64,000 nt of DNA, taken from positions 4,466,501 through 4,530,500 of the forward strand of contig NZ_CP041217.1 in the NCBI RefSeq assembly GCF_006542275.1. Direction: 5' to 3'. This stretch comes from Saccharibacillus brassicae (GTDB lineage Bacteria; Bacillota; Bacilli; Paenibacillales; Paenibacillaceae). The notes beneath the pieces are model-generated. The model did not search any database, was not told the DNA's origin, and worked only from the letters and a program-made list of their open reading frames with translations. This document shows positions 35,630 through 44,358 of this stretch, piece after piece. Within the stretch, counting starts at the first letter, position 1. Every line of letters begins with the position of its first letter. The translations under genes and the position numbers were made by a program.

Positions 35630-37036
35630 ATGATCGATTGGCAAAAAGAAGCGGAAGCCCGGCGGGAAGACCTGCTGCGCGATCTGGACGGCCTGCTTAG
35701 AATCCAAAGCGTCAAAGATCCGGCCACGATGTCGCGCAAGCGTCCGATGGGAGCCGCGATTGCGGAAGCGCTCGACTACATGCTGGAATTAACGGAGCAA
35801 ATGGGACTGGACGTCAAAAACGTGGACGGTTACGCCGGGCACGCGCAGTACGGCAATTTCGATCCGGAGACGACGGTCGGCATTCTCGGCCACGTGGACG
35901 TCGTGCCGGCGACCGGTACGTGGACCAGTCCCCCGTTCGAGCCTTCGATTCGCGCCGGCAAGCTGTACGCGCGCGGCGCGATCGACGACAAAGGGCCGAC
36001 GATCGCCGCCTTGTACGGGCTCAAGATCGTGCAGGAGCTTGGCCTTCCGCTGACCAAAAACGTCCGCCTCATTTTCGGCACCGACGAAGAAAGCGGCATG
36101 AGCTGCATGCGCCATTACGCGGAGCAGGAAACGATGCCGAAGGTCGGATTCGCGCCGGACGCCGAGTTCCCGATGATCTACGCGGAAAAAGGGCAGTTTA
36201 ACCCGACGCTCGTGCCGAAGCGCCTGCCCAAAGAAACGAAGTCGCTCGTGAAGCTGGAATCGTTCGAATCGGGACTGCGGATCAACATGGTGCCGGAACG
36301 CGCGCATGCGGTGCTGAGCGGCGATATCCGTCCGCTGGTCGAAGCGTTCGAAGACTTCTGCCGGGAACACCGGGTTACGGGCGAAGCCGAGATCAATGCG
36401 GGGCAGGCCATGTTTACCCTGACCGGCGTATCGGCGCACGGATCGGAACCGGCGAGCGGGGTCAACGCGGGTACGACGCTTGCGCTGTTCCTCAAGGACG
36501 CTTCGTTCCAGCCGGAAGGCAAAGCGTTTATCGATCTGTTGAACGCGCTGCACGAAGATTTCCACGGAGAAAAGATCGGCATAGCGTGCAGCGACGATAT
36601 TACCGGCCCGCTGACGGTCAATCCGGGCGTGATCTCGTTCGGCTTCGGCGAAGGCGAGACGCAGATCGGCCTCACGGCGCGCTGTCCGGTCTCGGCCGAT
36701 TACGGCTGGATCAAAGCCCGCCTCGAAGAATGCGTCGACGGGTTCGACTACCGGATCTCCGACGTGCGCGAAGCGTCTTCGCATTACGTGGACCCGAGCG
36801 AACCGGTCATCAAAGCGCTGCAGACCGCTTATGCGGAAATGACCGGCGAAGAGCCGACGCTGCTCACGACCGGCGGCGCCACCTATGCCAAATTCATGCA
36901 AAAAGGCGTCGCGTTCGGAGCCTGCTTCCCGGGCAAAGAGATGACGGCCCATCAAGCGGACGAATATATCGAAATCGACGATTTGCTGAAAGCAACCGCC
37001 ATTTACGCGCGGGCCATTTACGAATTGGCGAAATAA
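35630..37036 (+). CDS. pepV: dipeptidase PepV (M20 metallopeptidase)
   Basis: 468-residue cytoplasmic dinuclear zinc dipeptidase with broad specificity, of PepV type. Metal ligands are in ILGHVDVVPATG, YARGAIDDKGP and GTDEESGMSCM. The lid domain (about 185-380) and the C-terminal metal histidine region (MTAHQADEYIEIDDLL) follow. ATG 35630 is preferred (GGAGGCAAGGAAAG upstream, N-terminus MIDWQKEAEARRED as in the family). It starts 72 bp after the hybrid kinase and precedes the asparaginase gene by 50 bp, so it may belong to an amino-acid/peptide operon. Confidence 0.95.
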   Translation: MIDWQKEAEARREDLLRDLDGLLRIQSVKDPATMSRKRPMGAAIAEALDYMLELTEQMGLDVKNVDGYAGHAQYGNFDPETTVGILGHVDVVPATGTWTSPPFEPSIRAGKLYARGAIDDKGPTIAALYGLKIVQELGLPLTKNVRLIFGTDEESGMSCMRHYAEQETMPKVGFAPDAEFPMIYAEKGQFNPTLVPKRLPKETKSLVKLESFESGLRINMVPERAHAVLSGDIRPLVEAFEDFCREHRVTGEAEINAGQAMFTLTGVSAHGSEPASGVNAGTTLALFLKDASFQPEGKAFIDLLNALHEDFHGEKIGIACSDDITGPLTVNPGVISFGFGEGETQIGLTARCPVSADYGWIKARLEECVDGFDYRISDVREASSHYVDPSEPVIKALQTAYAEMTGEEPTLLTTGGATYAKFMQKGVAFGACFPGKEMTAHQADEYIEIDDLLKATAIYARAIYELAK

Positions 37037-37085
37037 TCCGCTCTATCGAAACCATCCACTATATATAGAAAGAAGAGATCAACCG

Positions 37086-38099
37086 ATGTCGCAGGACGTA
37101 CAAGTTACCCGGGGCTCCTATGTAGAAAGCAACCATGTCATTCACGCGGCGGTCGTCGATCGGAGCGGTCGTCTGCTGCATGCCGTCGGCGATCCGCAGC
37201 GGCTGACGTTTCCGCGCTCGTCGATGAAGCCGTTCCAGGCGGTGCCGCTGATCGAATCCGGTGCGGCGGACGCCTACGGATACGGCGACGCCGAAATCTC
37301 GCTCAGCTGCGCGTCGCACAGCGGAGAGCCGATCCACCGCCATACGGTGCTGGACGTCTTGTCCCGCGCCGAGCTGTCCGAAGAGTATCTGCAATGCGGC
37401 ACGCATATTCCGCGCGATAGCGAGAGCTACCGGGAATTGATCCGGGAAGGACGGGAACTGACGCCGGTGTTCAGCAACTGTTCCGGCAAGCATTCCGGCA
37501 TGCTGCTGACGGCGCGGCATTTGGGCGAAGACCTCGGCACGTACCGGGAGACCGACCATCCGCACCAGCAGCGCATCCTGTCGGTCATCGCCGATATTTG
37601 CGGCGTGCCGGCCGAAGAGATCGGGATCGGCGTAGACGGATGCGGCGTGCCCGTGCATCGCCTGCCGCTGAGCGCCGCCGCTCTCGGCTTTGCCCGGCTG
37701 GCGAAGCCGGAAGGGACCGTGGCCGCGCCGCGCGCGGAAGCATTGAACCGTATCCGACGCGGCATGACGAACCGGCCCGAGATGGTAGCGGGCCGACATC
37801 GCTTCGATACCGACCTGATGACAGTGTTCGGCGGCAATCTGGTGTCGAAGGTCGGCGCGGAAGGCGTGCAGTGTATCGGCGTGGCCGATCTTGGTATCGG
37901 GATCGCCGTCAAAGTCGAAGACGGCAGCGAACGCGCCACTTTCGTCGCGGCGATGGACGTGCTGAAGCAGCTCGGCATCGGCACGCCGGAGCAGTTCGCG
38001 CAGTTGGACGAATACGTACATGCGCCGGTCCTGAACGCGCGCAAAGAACGGATCGGCGAGATCAAGCCGAACTTTACGCTCGTGCCTTCCGCCGAGTGA
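37086..38099 (+). CDS. L-asparaginase, Asparaginase_II family
   Basis: 337-residue protein of the family related to Rhizobium etli thermolabile asparaginase, converting asparagine to aspartate and ammonia. Family blocks are RSSMKPFQAVPLIESGAAD, SLSCASHSGEP, FSNCSGKHSGML and GVDGCGVPVHRLPLSA. SSMK and the CSGKH cysteine/lysine lie in the expected active-site segments. It is unrelated to the E. coli AnsA/AnsB fold. It lies between pepV and msrA with short gaps (50 and 33 bp), suggesting co-transcription. AAAGAAGAGA is a weak ribosome site before ATG 37086. Confidence 0.9.
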   Translation: MSQDVQVTRGSYVESNHVIHAAVVDRSGRLLHAVGDPQRLTFPRSSMKPFQAVPLIESGAADAYGYGDAEISLSCASHSGEPIHRHTVLDVLSRAELSEEYLQCGTHIPRDSESYRELIREGRELTPVFSNCSGKHSGMLLTARHLGEDLGTYRETDHPHQQRILSVIADICGVPAEEIGIGVDGCGVPVHRLPLSAAALGFARLAKPEGTVAAPRAEALNRIRRGMTNRPEMVAGRHRFDTDLMTVFGGNLVSKVGAEGVQCIGVADLGIGIAVKVEDGSERATFVAAMDVLKQLGIGTPEQFAQLDEYVHAPVLNARKERIGEIKPNFTLVPSAE

Positions 38100-38131
38100 C
38101 AATCTGGAATGACGAAGGAGAGACCTCGACA

Positions 38132-38692
38132 ATGAACCAAGACCCTCAAGGCTTCGCACGAAACGCGTGCGAAAACAAGATCGAAAAAGCGACGTTCGCC
38201 GGCGGCTGCTTCTGGTGCATGGTGACGCCGTTCGAAGAACTGCCGGGCATTCGCGGCATCGTGTCCGGATATATGGGCGGCACGGTAGAGAATCCGACGT
38301 ACGAGCAGGTCAAGACCGGCACGACCGGACATTACGAAGTGGTGCAGGTCACGTTCGAACCGGACGTTTTCCCGTACGAGCGGCTGCTGGAGCTGTACTG
38401 GCCGCAGACGGACCCGACGGACGGCGAAGGCCAGTTCCAGGACCGGGGCACGCAGTACAAGCCGGCCGTCTTTTTCCATAACGAAGAACAGCAGCAGGCC
38501 GCGCTCGCTTCCCGGCAGGCGCTGGCGGACAGCGGACGCTTCGACAAGCCGATCGCGACCGAAATTTTGCCGGCACAGGATTTCTACGAAGCCGAAGATT
38601 ACCACCAGGATTACCACAAAAAAAATCCGAAGCATTACAAAGAAGACCGCGAGCAATCCGGCCGCGACCGCTTTATCGAAACCAAGTGGTAA
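38132..38692 (+). CDS. msrA: peptide-methionine (S)-S-oxide reductase MsrA
   Basis: 186-residue enzyme repairing oxidised methionine with thioredoxin as reductant. Catalytic cysteine C26 is in the GGCFWC motif, a second cysteine follows at C29, and the family signature GYMGGTVENPTYEQV, GHYEVVQV, DPTDGEGQFQDRGTQYKP is present. MsrB is not fused and not adjacent. ATG 38132 has GAAGGAG 11 nt upstream. Terminator at 38706. Confidence 0.95.
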   Translation: MNQDPQGFARNACENKIEKATFAGGCFWCMVTPFEELPGIRGIVSGYMGGTVENPTYEQVKTGTTGHYEVVQVTFEPDVFPYERLLELYWPQTDPTDGEGQFQDRGTQYKPAVFFHNEEQQQAALASRQALADSGRFDKPIATEILPAQDFYEAEDYHQDYHKKNPKHYKEDREQSGRDRFIETKW

Positions 38693-38705
38693 AAGGCCCG
38701 ACCGG

Positions 38706-38737
38706 CAAGGACGTGCGCCCCGCACGTCCTTGTTTTT
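38706..38737 (+). terminator. terminator of the pepV-asparaginase-msrA unit
   Basis: Perfect 12-bp arms CAAGGACGTGCG / (G)CACGTCCTTG around CCCC, five T. The following stretch to 38963 is comparatively AT-rich and shows only a sigma-B-like GTTTAC-N11-GGGTAC of doubtful value. Confidence 0.9.
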
Positions 38738-38963
38738 GCTGTTCGATCGAAAACGATTCGTGAATGGGACTAACTTCGCATCCGGGATCGTAGGCAAAAC
38801 GGAAGAAATAGGAAAGAGTGGGCTTATCGATAGAAGCGTTTACCGATAAAATGAGGGTACATAAAGCTGGAACACCCAAAAAGTCTGGGATCGGCTCGAT
38901 CGCTACCACCCTGCATACAGCCTACTCGCCTATTTCATCATTACATATCAAAGGGGAATTCAT

Positions 38964-39653
38964 ATGTTGATTCCGGACAATGAACAAACAATGGAGCGGT
39001 TGAAAGCCTTTATTTGCAAATGGGCCGGACCCGCCAGACCCGAATACGGACTTCGCCGCGAAGAGATTCCGGCCGATCTGCCGGCCGCTTTGCAAGATTT
39101 TTACGCGTTTGCCGGCCGTTGGCCGAATCCGTCTTTTGCCGCCGGCCTGCAGCCGGGCAGCATCCGTCCGAAGCTGTTCGAGACGCAGGATATGTGGCTG
39201 GATGCTTCCGAGCTGCAGCGCCAAGCCGGCCAAATTACGTTCCTGCTCGAAAATCAGGGCAGTTGGAGCTGCGAGGTAGACGCCGGCCGCGACGATTCGC
39301 CCGTCTACAGCAACGCAGCGCAGCTGTGGGACGATCATCTGCAAGGCAGCGAAGTGGTCTGTCCGTCGCTGACCCATTTCATGACGACGTTCTGCCTGCA
39401 GGAACTGGTCTTCGGCAGCCGCTTTTTCGGCAAGCTGGACGGCGCTCTTGACCCGACGGTGTTCCGCGACACGCTGCATCCGCTCTGGCTGGACGGCCAT
39501 TACGTGTTCAAAGAGCCTTCCCATTCCTTCTACCTGTGCGGAGACGACCTGCTGATCATGGATTATTATTCGGACGTCTGGTACGGCTGCCTGGACGAAG
39601 GCGCGCTGTCGTTGATCGCCGATCCGGGCATGGTCAAGCCGATCGAACCGTAA
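38964..39653 (+). CDS. SMI1/KNR4 (SUKH)-like protein
   Basis: 229-residue soluble acidic protein resembling the SUKH superfamily: IPADLPAALQDFYAFAGRWP (the helix after which the family strand pattern begins), ITFLLENQGSWSCEVD, and a C-terminal CGDDLLIMDYYSDVWYGC block. SUKH proteins are typical immunity proteins against contact-dependent or polymorphic toxins, but some are housekeeping. No toxin, Rhs or secretion gene is adjacent. AAAGGGGAATTCAT precedes ATG 38964, and a terminator follows, so it is a single-gene unit. Assignment is from pattern only. Confidence 0.7.
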   Translation: MLIPDNEQTMERLKAFICKWAGPARPEYGLRREEIPADLPAALQDFYAFAGRWPNPSFAAGLQPGSIRPKLFETQDMWLDASELQRQAGQITFLLENQGSWSCEVDAGRDDSPVYSNAAQLWDDHLQGSEVVCPSLTHFMTTFCLQELVFGSRFFGKLDGALDPTVFRDTLHPLWLDGHYVFKEPSHSFYLCGDDLLIMDYYSDVWYGCLDEGALSLIADPGMVKPIEP

Positions 39654-39682
39654 CGCGAACAAGCCTTCCTAATAGGGAGCCA

Positions 39683-39715
39683 AGCCTCGGCGCACCGTCT
39701 GCGTCGGGGCTTTTT
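39683..39715 (+). terminator. terminator of the SUKH-like gene
   Basis: AGCCTCGGCGCA / TGCGTCGGGGCT arms with five T. Confidence 0.82.
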
Positions 39716-39877
39716 GCAATTTCCGCTTGTTCGAACGCCGGCACCGGAGTGTGCTGCGACGAGTCGACCATCCGGCGGTCATGCAGCCGGCGGGACTCGA
39801 CTTTCCGTTTGATTTAGGGCATAGTCTAAGAAACCGTACCGCGATTCAAGCGAGAATACGAAGGAGGTTTCGGATAC

Positions 39878-40288
39878 ATGGTCGTCATCAAACGGCATAC
39901 GGAAAAACCGATCCCCCCGCTTCAGCTTCTGCGATTGTACCAGGATGCCGACTGGTGGCCGGAGCGTACGAAAGACGGGATCCGCAAGCTGCTTGCCCAC
40001 GGTATCGTACTGGGTGCGTGGGAAGACAAGCAGCTCGTCGGCTTCTGCCGGGCGGTGTCCGACGGCGTGTACCGGGCCTACGTGGAAGACGTCGTCGTCC
40101 TGGGCGCGCACCGCGGACAGGGCATCGGCCGGCAGATGATGGACAAGATGCTGCACGAACTCGTCGGCATCGAAATCGTCAGTTTGTTCTGCTCGGCCAA
40201 ATTGAGCGACTATTACGAACGCAGCGGGTTCAAGCCGAGCCGGCAGATCGTCATGCACCACAACAAACCCGACGGCAGCCGCCGATAA
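39878..40288 (+). CDS. GNAT family N-acetyltransferase
   Basis: 136-residue acetyl-CoA-dependent transferase with the short GNAT fold. The acetyl-CoA loop is seen in VVLGAHRGQGIGRQMMDKML (the R/Q-x-x-G-x-G/A motif as HRGQGIG), after strand YVEDVVV; the C-terminal motif is DYYERSGFKPS. The substrate is unknown. GAAGGAGG lies 11 nt before ATG 39878. The next gene starts 18 bp downstream, and these two with the phosphotransferase gene probably form one transcript. Upstream (39738-39796) AGTCGA and CCGGC recur as an inverted repeat. Confidence 0.92.
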   Translation: MVVIKRHTEKPIPPLQLLRLYQDADWWPERTKDGIRKLLAHGIVLGAWEDKQLVGFCRAVSDGVYRAYVEDVVVLGAHRGQGIGRQMMDKMLHELVGIEIVSLFCSAKLSDYYERSGFKPSRQIVMHHNKPDGSRR

Positions 40289-40306
40289 CGGAGCAAGGAG
40301 AAGACC

Positions 40307-40558
40307 ATGATTCCGATCAGACTGCCAAAAGAAAACAAGGATGACTTGATCGCCGATTTGCAGCAGTATTTTTACGACGAGCGCGGAGAAGAAATCGGAA
40401 GTCTCGCCGCGGAGCAGCTGCTCGACCATATGATGCAGCGATTGGCGCCGTATGCGTACAATCAGGGCGTTCAGGACGCCAAAGCGGCAGTGAACGAAAA
40501 GCTGCTGCAAATCGAAGACGAATTGTACGCGCTGGAACGTCCGGCGAACCGCAGATAG
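40307..40558 (+). CDS. DUF2164 family protein
   Basis: 83-residue soluble protein of the DUF2164 family: PIRLPKENKDDLIADLQQYF, followed by EEIGSLAAEQLLDHMMQRLAPYAYNQGVQDAK in separate helices. Family function unknown. ATG 40307 has GCAAGGAGAAG upstream. It lies within a likely three-gene transcript after GNAT and before the phosphotransferase gene (33 bp gap). Small conserved helical proteins of this kind may be regulators, but nothing in the sequence shows a partner. Confidence 0.9.
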   Translation: MIPIRLPKENKDDLIADLQQYFYDERGEEIGSLAAEQLLDHMMQRLAPYAYNQGVQDAKAAVNEKLLQIEDELYALERPANRR

Positions 40559-40591
40559 ACACCGGACGTTCCGGCGGGAGAGGAGAGTAAG

Positions 40592-41407
40592 ATGCCGCAT
40601 ACCGAATGGAACCGAATCGGCGAAGGAGGAACCGCCGAGATTTTCACGGACGAAGCGGGACGCATATTGAAGTTGTTCCGGGAAGGATTCACGGAAGCGG
40701 GCGTGCGATCCGAATATGTCAAAAGCGAATGGGCCTACGCGCAGGGGCTGCCTTCGGCCAAGCCGCTCGGCTTGACCGAAAGCGGCAGCCGGCAGGGAAT
40801 GCTGCTGGAACGCCTGCCGGGCGAGTCGCTGCTTGCGCGCCTGCAGCGCGAACCGCACACCGCGGAAGACGCGGCGCGCAAGTTCGCGGCCTATCAAGTG
40901 CAGCTGAACGCACGCGCCGCCGATACGCTTGAAGATCACCAGCGCGAGAGATTGGTACAGCGCATAGGCTGGACGGATCAGCTTGGCGAAGACGAACGGC
41001 AAGCCGTTCTGGCGGAGCTTGAGCGGCTTCCGGACGGCGACCGGTTATGCCACGGCGATTTTCACCCGGGCAATATTATGGAGAACGGGGCAGACTGGCA
41101 CGTGATCGACTGGATCGACGCGAACTGCGGCCATCCGCTGTACGACGCGGCCCGCACGCTGCTGCTGCTCGGATTCGGCACGGAAGCGGGCGGCCCGCGA
41201 GGCAGCATGGAAGAAGCGGCGGAGATTTTCCGCAGCGTCTACATGCGCACGTACGCCGAGCTGTCGGGCTTCGGCGCTACGGATATCGAGCGCTGGATGC
41301 TGCCCGTGGCGGCGGCCCGCCTCGTCGAGCCGATCCCCGCGCCGGAAAAAGCGAAGCTGCTGCACTTCGTCCGCAGCCGCCTTGCGGAGCTGGGCCGGCA
41401 GGCCTGA
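40592..41407 (+). CDS. phosphotransferase of the aminoglycoside/choline kinase (APH) family
   Basis: 271-residue kinase-like protein. The catalytic loop is LCHGDFHPGNIM (Brenner motif HxDxxxxN) and the metal-binding aspartate is in HVIDWIDANCGHPLYDAAR. The N-terminal lobe carries the Gly-rich GEGGTAEIF and a lysine region ILKLF. APH-family members phosphorylate antibiotics, choline or sugars; no clue to the substrate is seen, and resistance should not be assumed. GGGAGAGGAGAG precedes ATG 40592. It ends at a bidirectional terminator. Confidence 0.88.
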   Translation: MPHTEWNRIGEGGTAEIFTDEAGRILKLFREGFTEAGVRSEYVKSEWAYAQGLPSAKPLGLTESGSRQGMLLERLPGESLLARLQREPHTAEDAARKFAAYQVQLNARAADTLEDHQRERLVQRIGWTDQLGEDERQAVLAELERLPDGDRLCHGDFHPGNIMENGADWHVIDWIDANCGHPLYDAARTLLLLGFGTEAGGPRGSMEEAAEIFRSVYMRTYAELSGFGATDIERWMLPVAAARLVEPIPAPEKAKLLHFVRSRLAELGRQA

Positions 41408-41430
41408 CCTGCTCCGCGCTTCGGTCCTCC

Positions 41431-41469
41431 ACGCAAACAAGGCGCCGTTTATCGGCGCCTTGTTTGCGT
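41431..41469. terminator. strong bidirectional terminator between convergent genes
   Basis: Perfect 17-bp arms ACGCAAACAAGGCGCCG / CGGCGCCTTGTTTGCGT around loop TTTAT. The right arm overlaps the last codons of the convergent MFS gene. T tracts are interrupted on both strands. Confidence 0.8.
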
Positions 41470-42633
41470 GCAGATCCAGAAGGCCAGGCCTGCCAGGCTG
41501 ACGCACGCGCCGAGCAGGCTGACGCCGGTCCAGCCGTAAGCGGCGTACGCCCGCGTGGACACAAAAGCGCCCAGCGCGCTTCCGATCGAATAGAACGTCA
41601 TATAAGCGCCGGTCAGCCGGCCGCGCGCTTCCGGCAGCGCGGCGTACAGCAGGCTCTGGTTCGTGACATGGACAGCCTGCACCGCGAAATCGAGCAGCAG
41701 AATGCCGACGACGAGCAGCGCCAGCGAATGGTGCAGCAGGCCGATCGGCAGCCAGGACAGCAGCAGCAGAATCAGGGCGACGCCGGTCGTGCGTTCGCCC
41801 AAGCCCCGGTCGGCCAGCCGGCCGGCTCCCACGGCTCCGAGCGCTCCGGCCGCTCCCGCCAGTCCGAACGCGCCGATAGCCGACGGGGACAAGAAGAATG
41901 GGGCTTGGCCGAGCGGCAGCGCAAGAGGCGTCCACAGGATGCCAAACGCGGTAAATACGCAGAAAGCCAATGCCGCGCGCGTACGCAGCAGTCTCTCTTC
42001 TCTGAACAACCGCAGCACGGACAGCAGCAGCCGTCCGTAAGACAGACTGGATTTGTCGGCGCCGTCTGCGGGAAGCAGCGCCGACAAGGCCAGGGCAGCC
42101 GCGGCCGTCAGCAGCGAGGACGCCACATAGACCGCGCGCCAGCTTGCCAGGTCGCTGATGACTCCCGCGAACGTACGGGCCAGCAAAATGCCGATTACGA
42201 CGCCGCTCGTGACGATGCCGACGATGCGGCCGCGCTGCTCTTCGGCAGCGAGCGCCGAAGCGAAATTGACGAGAATCTGGGTGACGACCGCTGTCAGCCC
42301 GACCAGCGCGAGCCCGGCCAGCAGCATGAAGAAGCTTGAAGACCATGCAGCGGCCAGCAGGCCGGCGGTAATCAGCAGCAGCAGGATCACCGTCAGGCGC
42401 CGCCGGCTTAGCAAATCGCCGAGCGGCACGATCAGCAGCAGGCCGAGCGCGTAGAATACTTGGACGACCGTCACGATCGAGCCGACCGCGGCGATCGGGA
42501 CGCCGAATTGCTCCGCCAGCAGGCCGAGCAGCGGCTGCGCGTAATAGACGTTCGCTACGGCAAGGCCGCAGGCGGCCGCAAGCAGCAGCGCCGTTCCCGC
42601 GGACAGCCCTGCCGAAGAACGGGATACGGACAT
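41449..42633 (-). CDS. MFS transporter
   Basis: 394-residue major facilitator with 12 predicted membrane helices, probably a drug or metabolite exporter. The loop 2-3 motif A is LIVPLGDLLSRRRLTVI, and a drug-antiporter-like motif occurs near ASALAAEEQRGRIVGIVTSG. The C-terminus (CTQTRRR) lies in the bidirectional terminator arm. ATG 42633 has GGAGGCTTCCC upstream. It is divergent from a TetR regulator and its promoter contains the same operator as the regulator's, so it is very likely repressed by that protein. Confidence 0.93.
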   Translation of the reverse strand: MSVSRSSAGLSAGTALLLAAACGLAVANVYYAQPLLGLLAEQFGVPIAAVGSIVTVVQVFYALGLLLIVPLGDLLSRRRLTVILLLLITAGLLAAAWSSSFFMLLAGLALVGLTAVVTQILVNFASALAAEEQRGRIVGIVTSGVVIGILLARTFAGVISDLASWRAVYVASSLLTAAAALALSALLPADGADKSSLSYGRLLLSVLRLFREERLLRTRAALAFCVFTAFGILWTPLALPLGQAPFFLSPSAIGAFGLAGAAGALGAVGAGRLADRGLGERTTGVALILLLLSWLPIGLLHHSLALLVVGILLLDFAVQAVHVTNQSLLYAALPEARGRLTGAYMTFYSIGSALGAFVSTRAYAAYGWTGVSLLGACVSLAGLAFWICTQTRRR

Positions 42634-42659
42634 GGGAAGCCTCCTCTGTTTTTATTATG

Positions 42660-42719
42660 TACCGATCGGTATGTAATGAGCGCCTGCTTACTATAGCGGC
42701 TTCGTTCCGGTCCTGTCAA
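42660..42719 (-). promoter_or_regulatory. MFS promoter and TetR-type operator 1
   Basis: Minus strand: TTGACA (42719-42714), 18-bp spacer, TATAGT (42695-42690). Downstream of the predicted start lies the perfect palindrome TACCGATCGGTA (42660-42671). Confidence 0.75.
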
Positions 42720-42723
42720 CCCT

Positions 42724-42761
42724 TTGCCAACCGACCGGAATTTCCTTTATACTGATCGGTA
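42724..42761 (+). promoter_or_regulatory. tetR promoter and TetR-type operator 2
   Basis: TTGCCA (42724-42729), 18-bp spacer, TATACT (42748-42753). TACTGATCGGTA (42750-42761), one base different from operator 1, overlaps the -10, consistent with autorepression. Confidence 0.7.
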
Positions 42762-42794
42762 CAGAGCAGGCATCACGGCAGAAGGAGGACGAAC

Positions 42795-43385
42795 ATGAGA
42801 CCGCGTGCGTTCGACGAACGGGAAGCGCTCGAAGCGGCTATGCGGGTATTCTGGGAAAAAGGGTACGAAGCCGCTTCGCTCAGCGATCTGACCGAGAAGA
42901 TGAATATCCGCAAGCCAAGCCTGTACGCGGCTTTCGGCGACAAGCGCGAGCTGTTCGGCAAAGCGCTGGATCTGTACATGGATCGACATGCCGCTTACGT
43001 GCAAGAGGTGCTGGGCCGGGAACGCACGGTCGCGGCCGCTTTCGGCGGGCTGCTGCGCGATCTGGCGGCCGGCGGTTCGGGCGGCGATCCTATGCTCGGC
43101 TGCCTCGCGATCCTGACGATCGACGAGCTGGCGCGGCGCGAGCCGGAATGGACGGCCCGGGCGAAAGAGCATCAGCTGCGCCTGGCCCGGTTGTTTCGCG
43201 AACGGATCGGGCAGGGGCTGTCTTCCGGCGAACTTGCGCCGGGGCAGGATGCGGCTGCGCTGGCCCATGCGCTGCTCGTGGCGCTGATCGGGCTTACGAT
43301 CATGATCAAAACGCGGCCCGATGCCGAGTTCGTCGAATCGAGCATCGCCGCGACACTGACTTTATTCAAGGAGGCACAATCATGA
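42795..43385 (+). CDS. TetR/AcrR family transcriptional regulator
   Basis: 196-residue repressor. The N-terminal helix-turn-helix (about 5-55) is REALEAAMRVFWEKGYEAASL, SDLTEKMNIRKPSLYAAFGDK. The C-terminal ligand-binding domain has a TetR_C pattern (MLGCLAILTIDELARREP). GAAGGAGG precedes ATG 42795. It overlaps the PhzF gene by 4 bp (ATGA) and is divergent from the MFS gene; matching palindromes in both promoters suggest it controls the transporter, itself and the PhzF-like enzyme. The inducer is unknown. Confidence 0.93.
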   Translation: MRPRAFDEREALEAAMRVFWEKGYEAASLSDLTEKMNIRKPSLYAAFGDKRELFGKALDLYMDRHAAYVQEVLGRERTVAAAFGGLLRDLAAGGSGGDPMLGCLAILTIDELARREPEWTARAKEHQLRLARLFRERIGQGLSSGELAPGQDAAALAHALLVALIGLTIMIKTRPDAEFVESSIAATLTLFKEAQS

Positions 43386-44284
43386 CCGCTATTCGGGTTT
43401 TTCACTATGAAGCGTTCTCGCCCGTTCCGGGGCAGGGCAATCCGGCAGGCGTCATGCTGGACGCCGACGGGTTAACGGATACGCAGATGCAGCGGATCGC
43501 GGCCAAGGTCGGCTTCAACGAGACGACGTTCGTCTGCCGCTCGGAAGCGGCGGACGTGCAGCTGCGCTATTTTACGCCGGGGCATGAAATGGATCTGTGC
43601 GGACACGCGACGATGGCGTCGCTGTACGCGCTGCATACGCGGGGACGTCTGGAGCGCAGCGAAGCGATGATCGAGACGAAGGCCGGACTGCTGCCGGTAG
43701 AGCTTCGGCGCGATCCGGGCGGCAGCGAAGACTCGCTGTTCATGCGGATGCGTCAGGCCGACCCGGTCTTTCTGCCGTTTGAAGGCGATCGGGACCGTCT
43801 GCTTGCCCTGATGGGGTTGTCCGCGGACGATGTGGACGACCGTTATCCGATCGTCTACGGCAGTACCGGCGTCTGGACCGTGCTGATTCCGATCTGGAAG
43901 CTGGAGGCGTTCTCGCGCATGGTGCCCGACAACGCCGCGTTTCCGGACGTGCTGACTCAGCAGCCGCGGGCGTCGCTGCATCCTTTTTGCATGGAGACCG
44001 TCGATCCCGCGGCTCGCATGCACGCACGGCATTTCTCTTCGCCGTTCTCCGGCATGGTCGAAGATCCGGCGACAGGGACAGCGACCGGCGTCATGGGCGC
44101 GTACGCGCTGACGTACATGGAACCGGACGAACAACGGACCGAATTCGTCGTCGAGCAGGGAATCGAGATGGGCCGCGGCGGCAGAATCAAAGTGGAGGCC
44201 TCGCGCAGGGAAAGCGGAGAGATCGAGATCCTTGTGTCCGGACAGGCTGTGTTTGTCGGAGAACTGGAGATTGAATTGGAATGA
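43382..44284 (+). CDS. PhzF family isomerase
   Basis: 300-residue protein of the PhzF (diaminopimelate-epimerase-fold) family, which in phenazine pathways isomerises dihydro-3-hydroxyanthranilate; most homologues have unknown substrates. The catalytic glutamate E47 lies in GFNETTFV. The conserved GNPAGV, GHEMDLCGHAT and SSPFSGMVEDPATGTATGVM blocks are intact. ATG 43382 overlaps the TetR stop codon (ATGA), with AAGGAGG upstream, so the two are translationally coupled. No other phenazine genes are present, so it is not evidence of phenazine synthesis. Confidence 0.93.
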   Translation: MTAIRVFHYEAFSPVPGQGNPAGVMLDADGLTDTQMQRIAAKVGFNETTFVCRSEAADVQLRYFTPGHEMDLCGHATMASLYALHTRGRLERSEAMIETKAGLLPVELRRDPGGSEDSLFMRMRQADPVFLPFEGDRDRLLALMGLSADDVDDRYPIVYGSTGVWTVLIPIWKLEAFSRMVPDNAAFPDVLTQQPRASLHPFCMETVDPAARMHARHFSSPFSGMVEDPATGTATGVMGAYALTYMEPDEQRTEFVVEQGIEMGRGGRIKVEASRRESGEIEILVSGQAVFVGELEIELE

Positions 44285-44329
44285 ATTTCAAAAAAGCCGA
44301 ACGTTGGCTATAATCGTATAACCGCGCAT

Positions 44330-44358
44330 AAAAAAAGGGGTGCCCGAAGGCAGCCCTT
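44330..44358 (-). terminator. terminator overlapping the excalibur gene stop
   Basis: AAGGGCTGCC / GGGCACCCCTT arms with loop TTCG, seven T on the minus strand. Confidence 0.8.

Noticed and set aside
38838-38860. GTTTAC-N11-GGGTAC resembling a sigma-B promoter before the SUKH-like gene
   Set aside because: The spacer is shorter than the usual 12-15 bp, and sigma-B is generally absent from Paenibacillaceae, so a chance match is likely.
42795-44284. PhzF gene as evidence of phenazine synthesis
   Set aside because: No other phz genes nearby; the family is widespread with other substrates.
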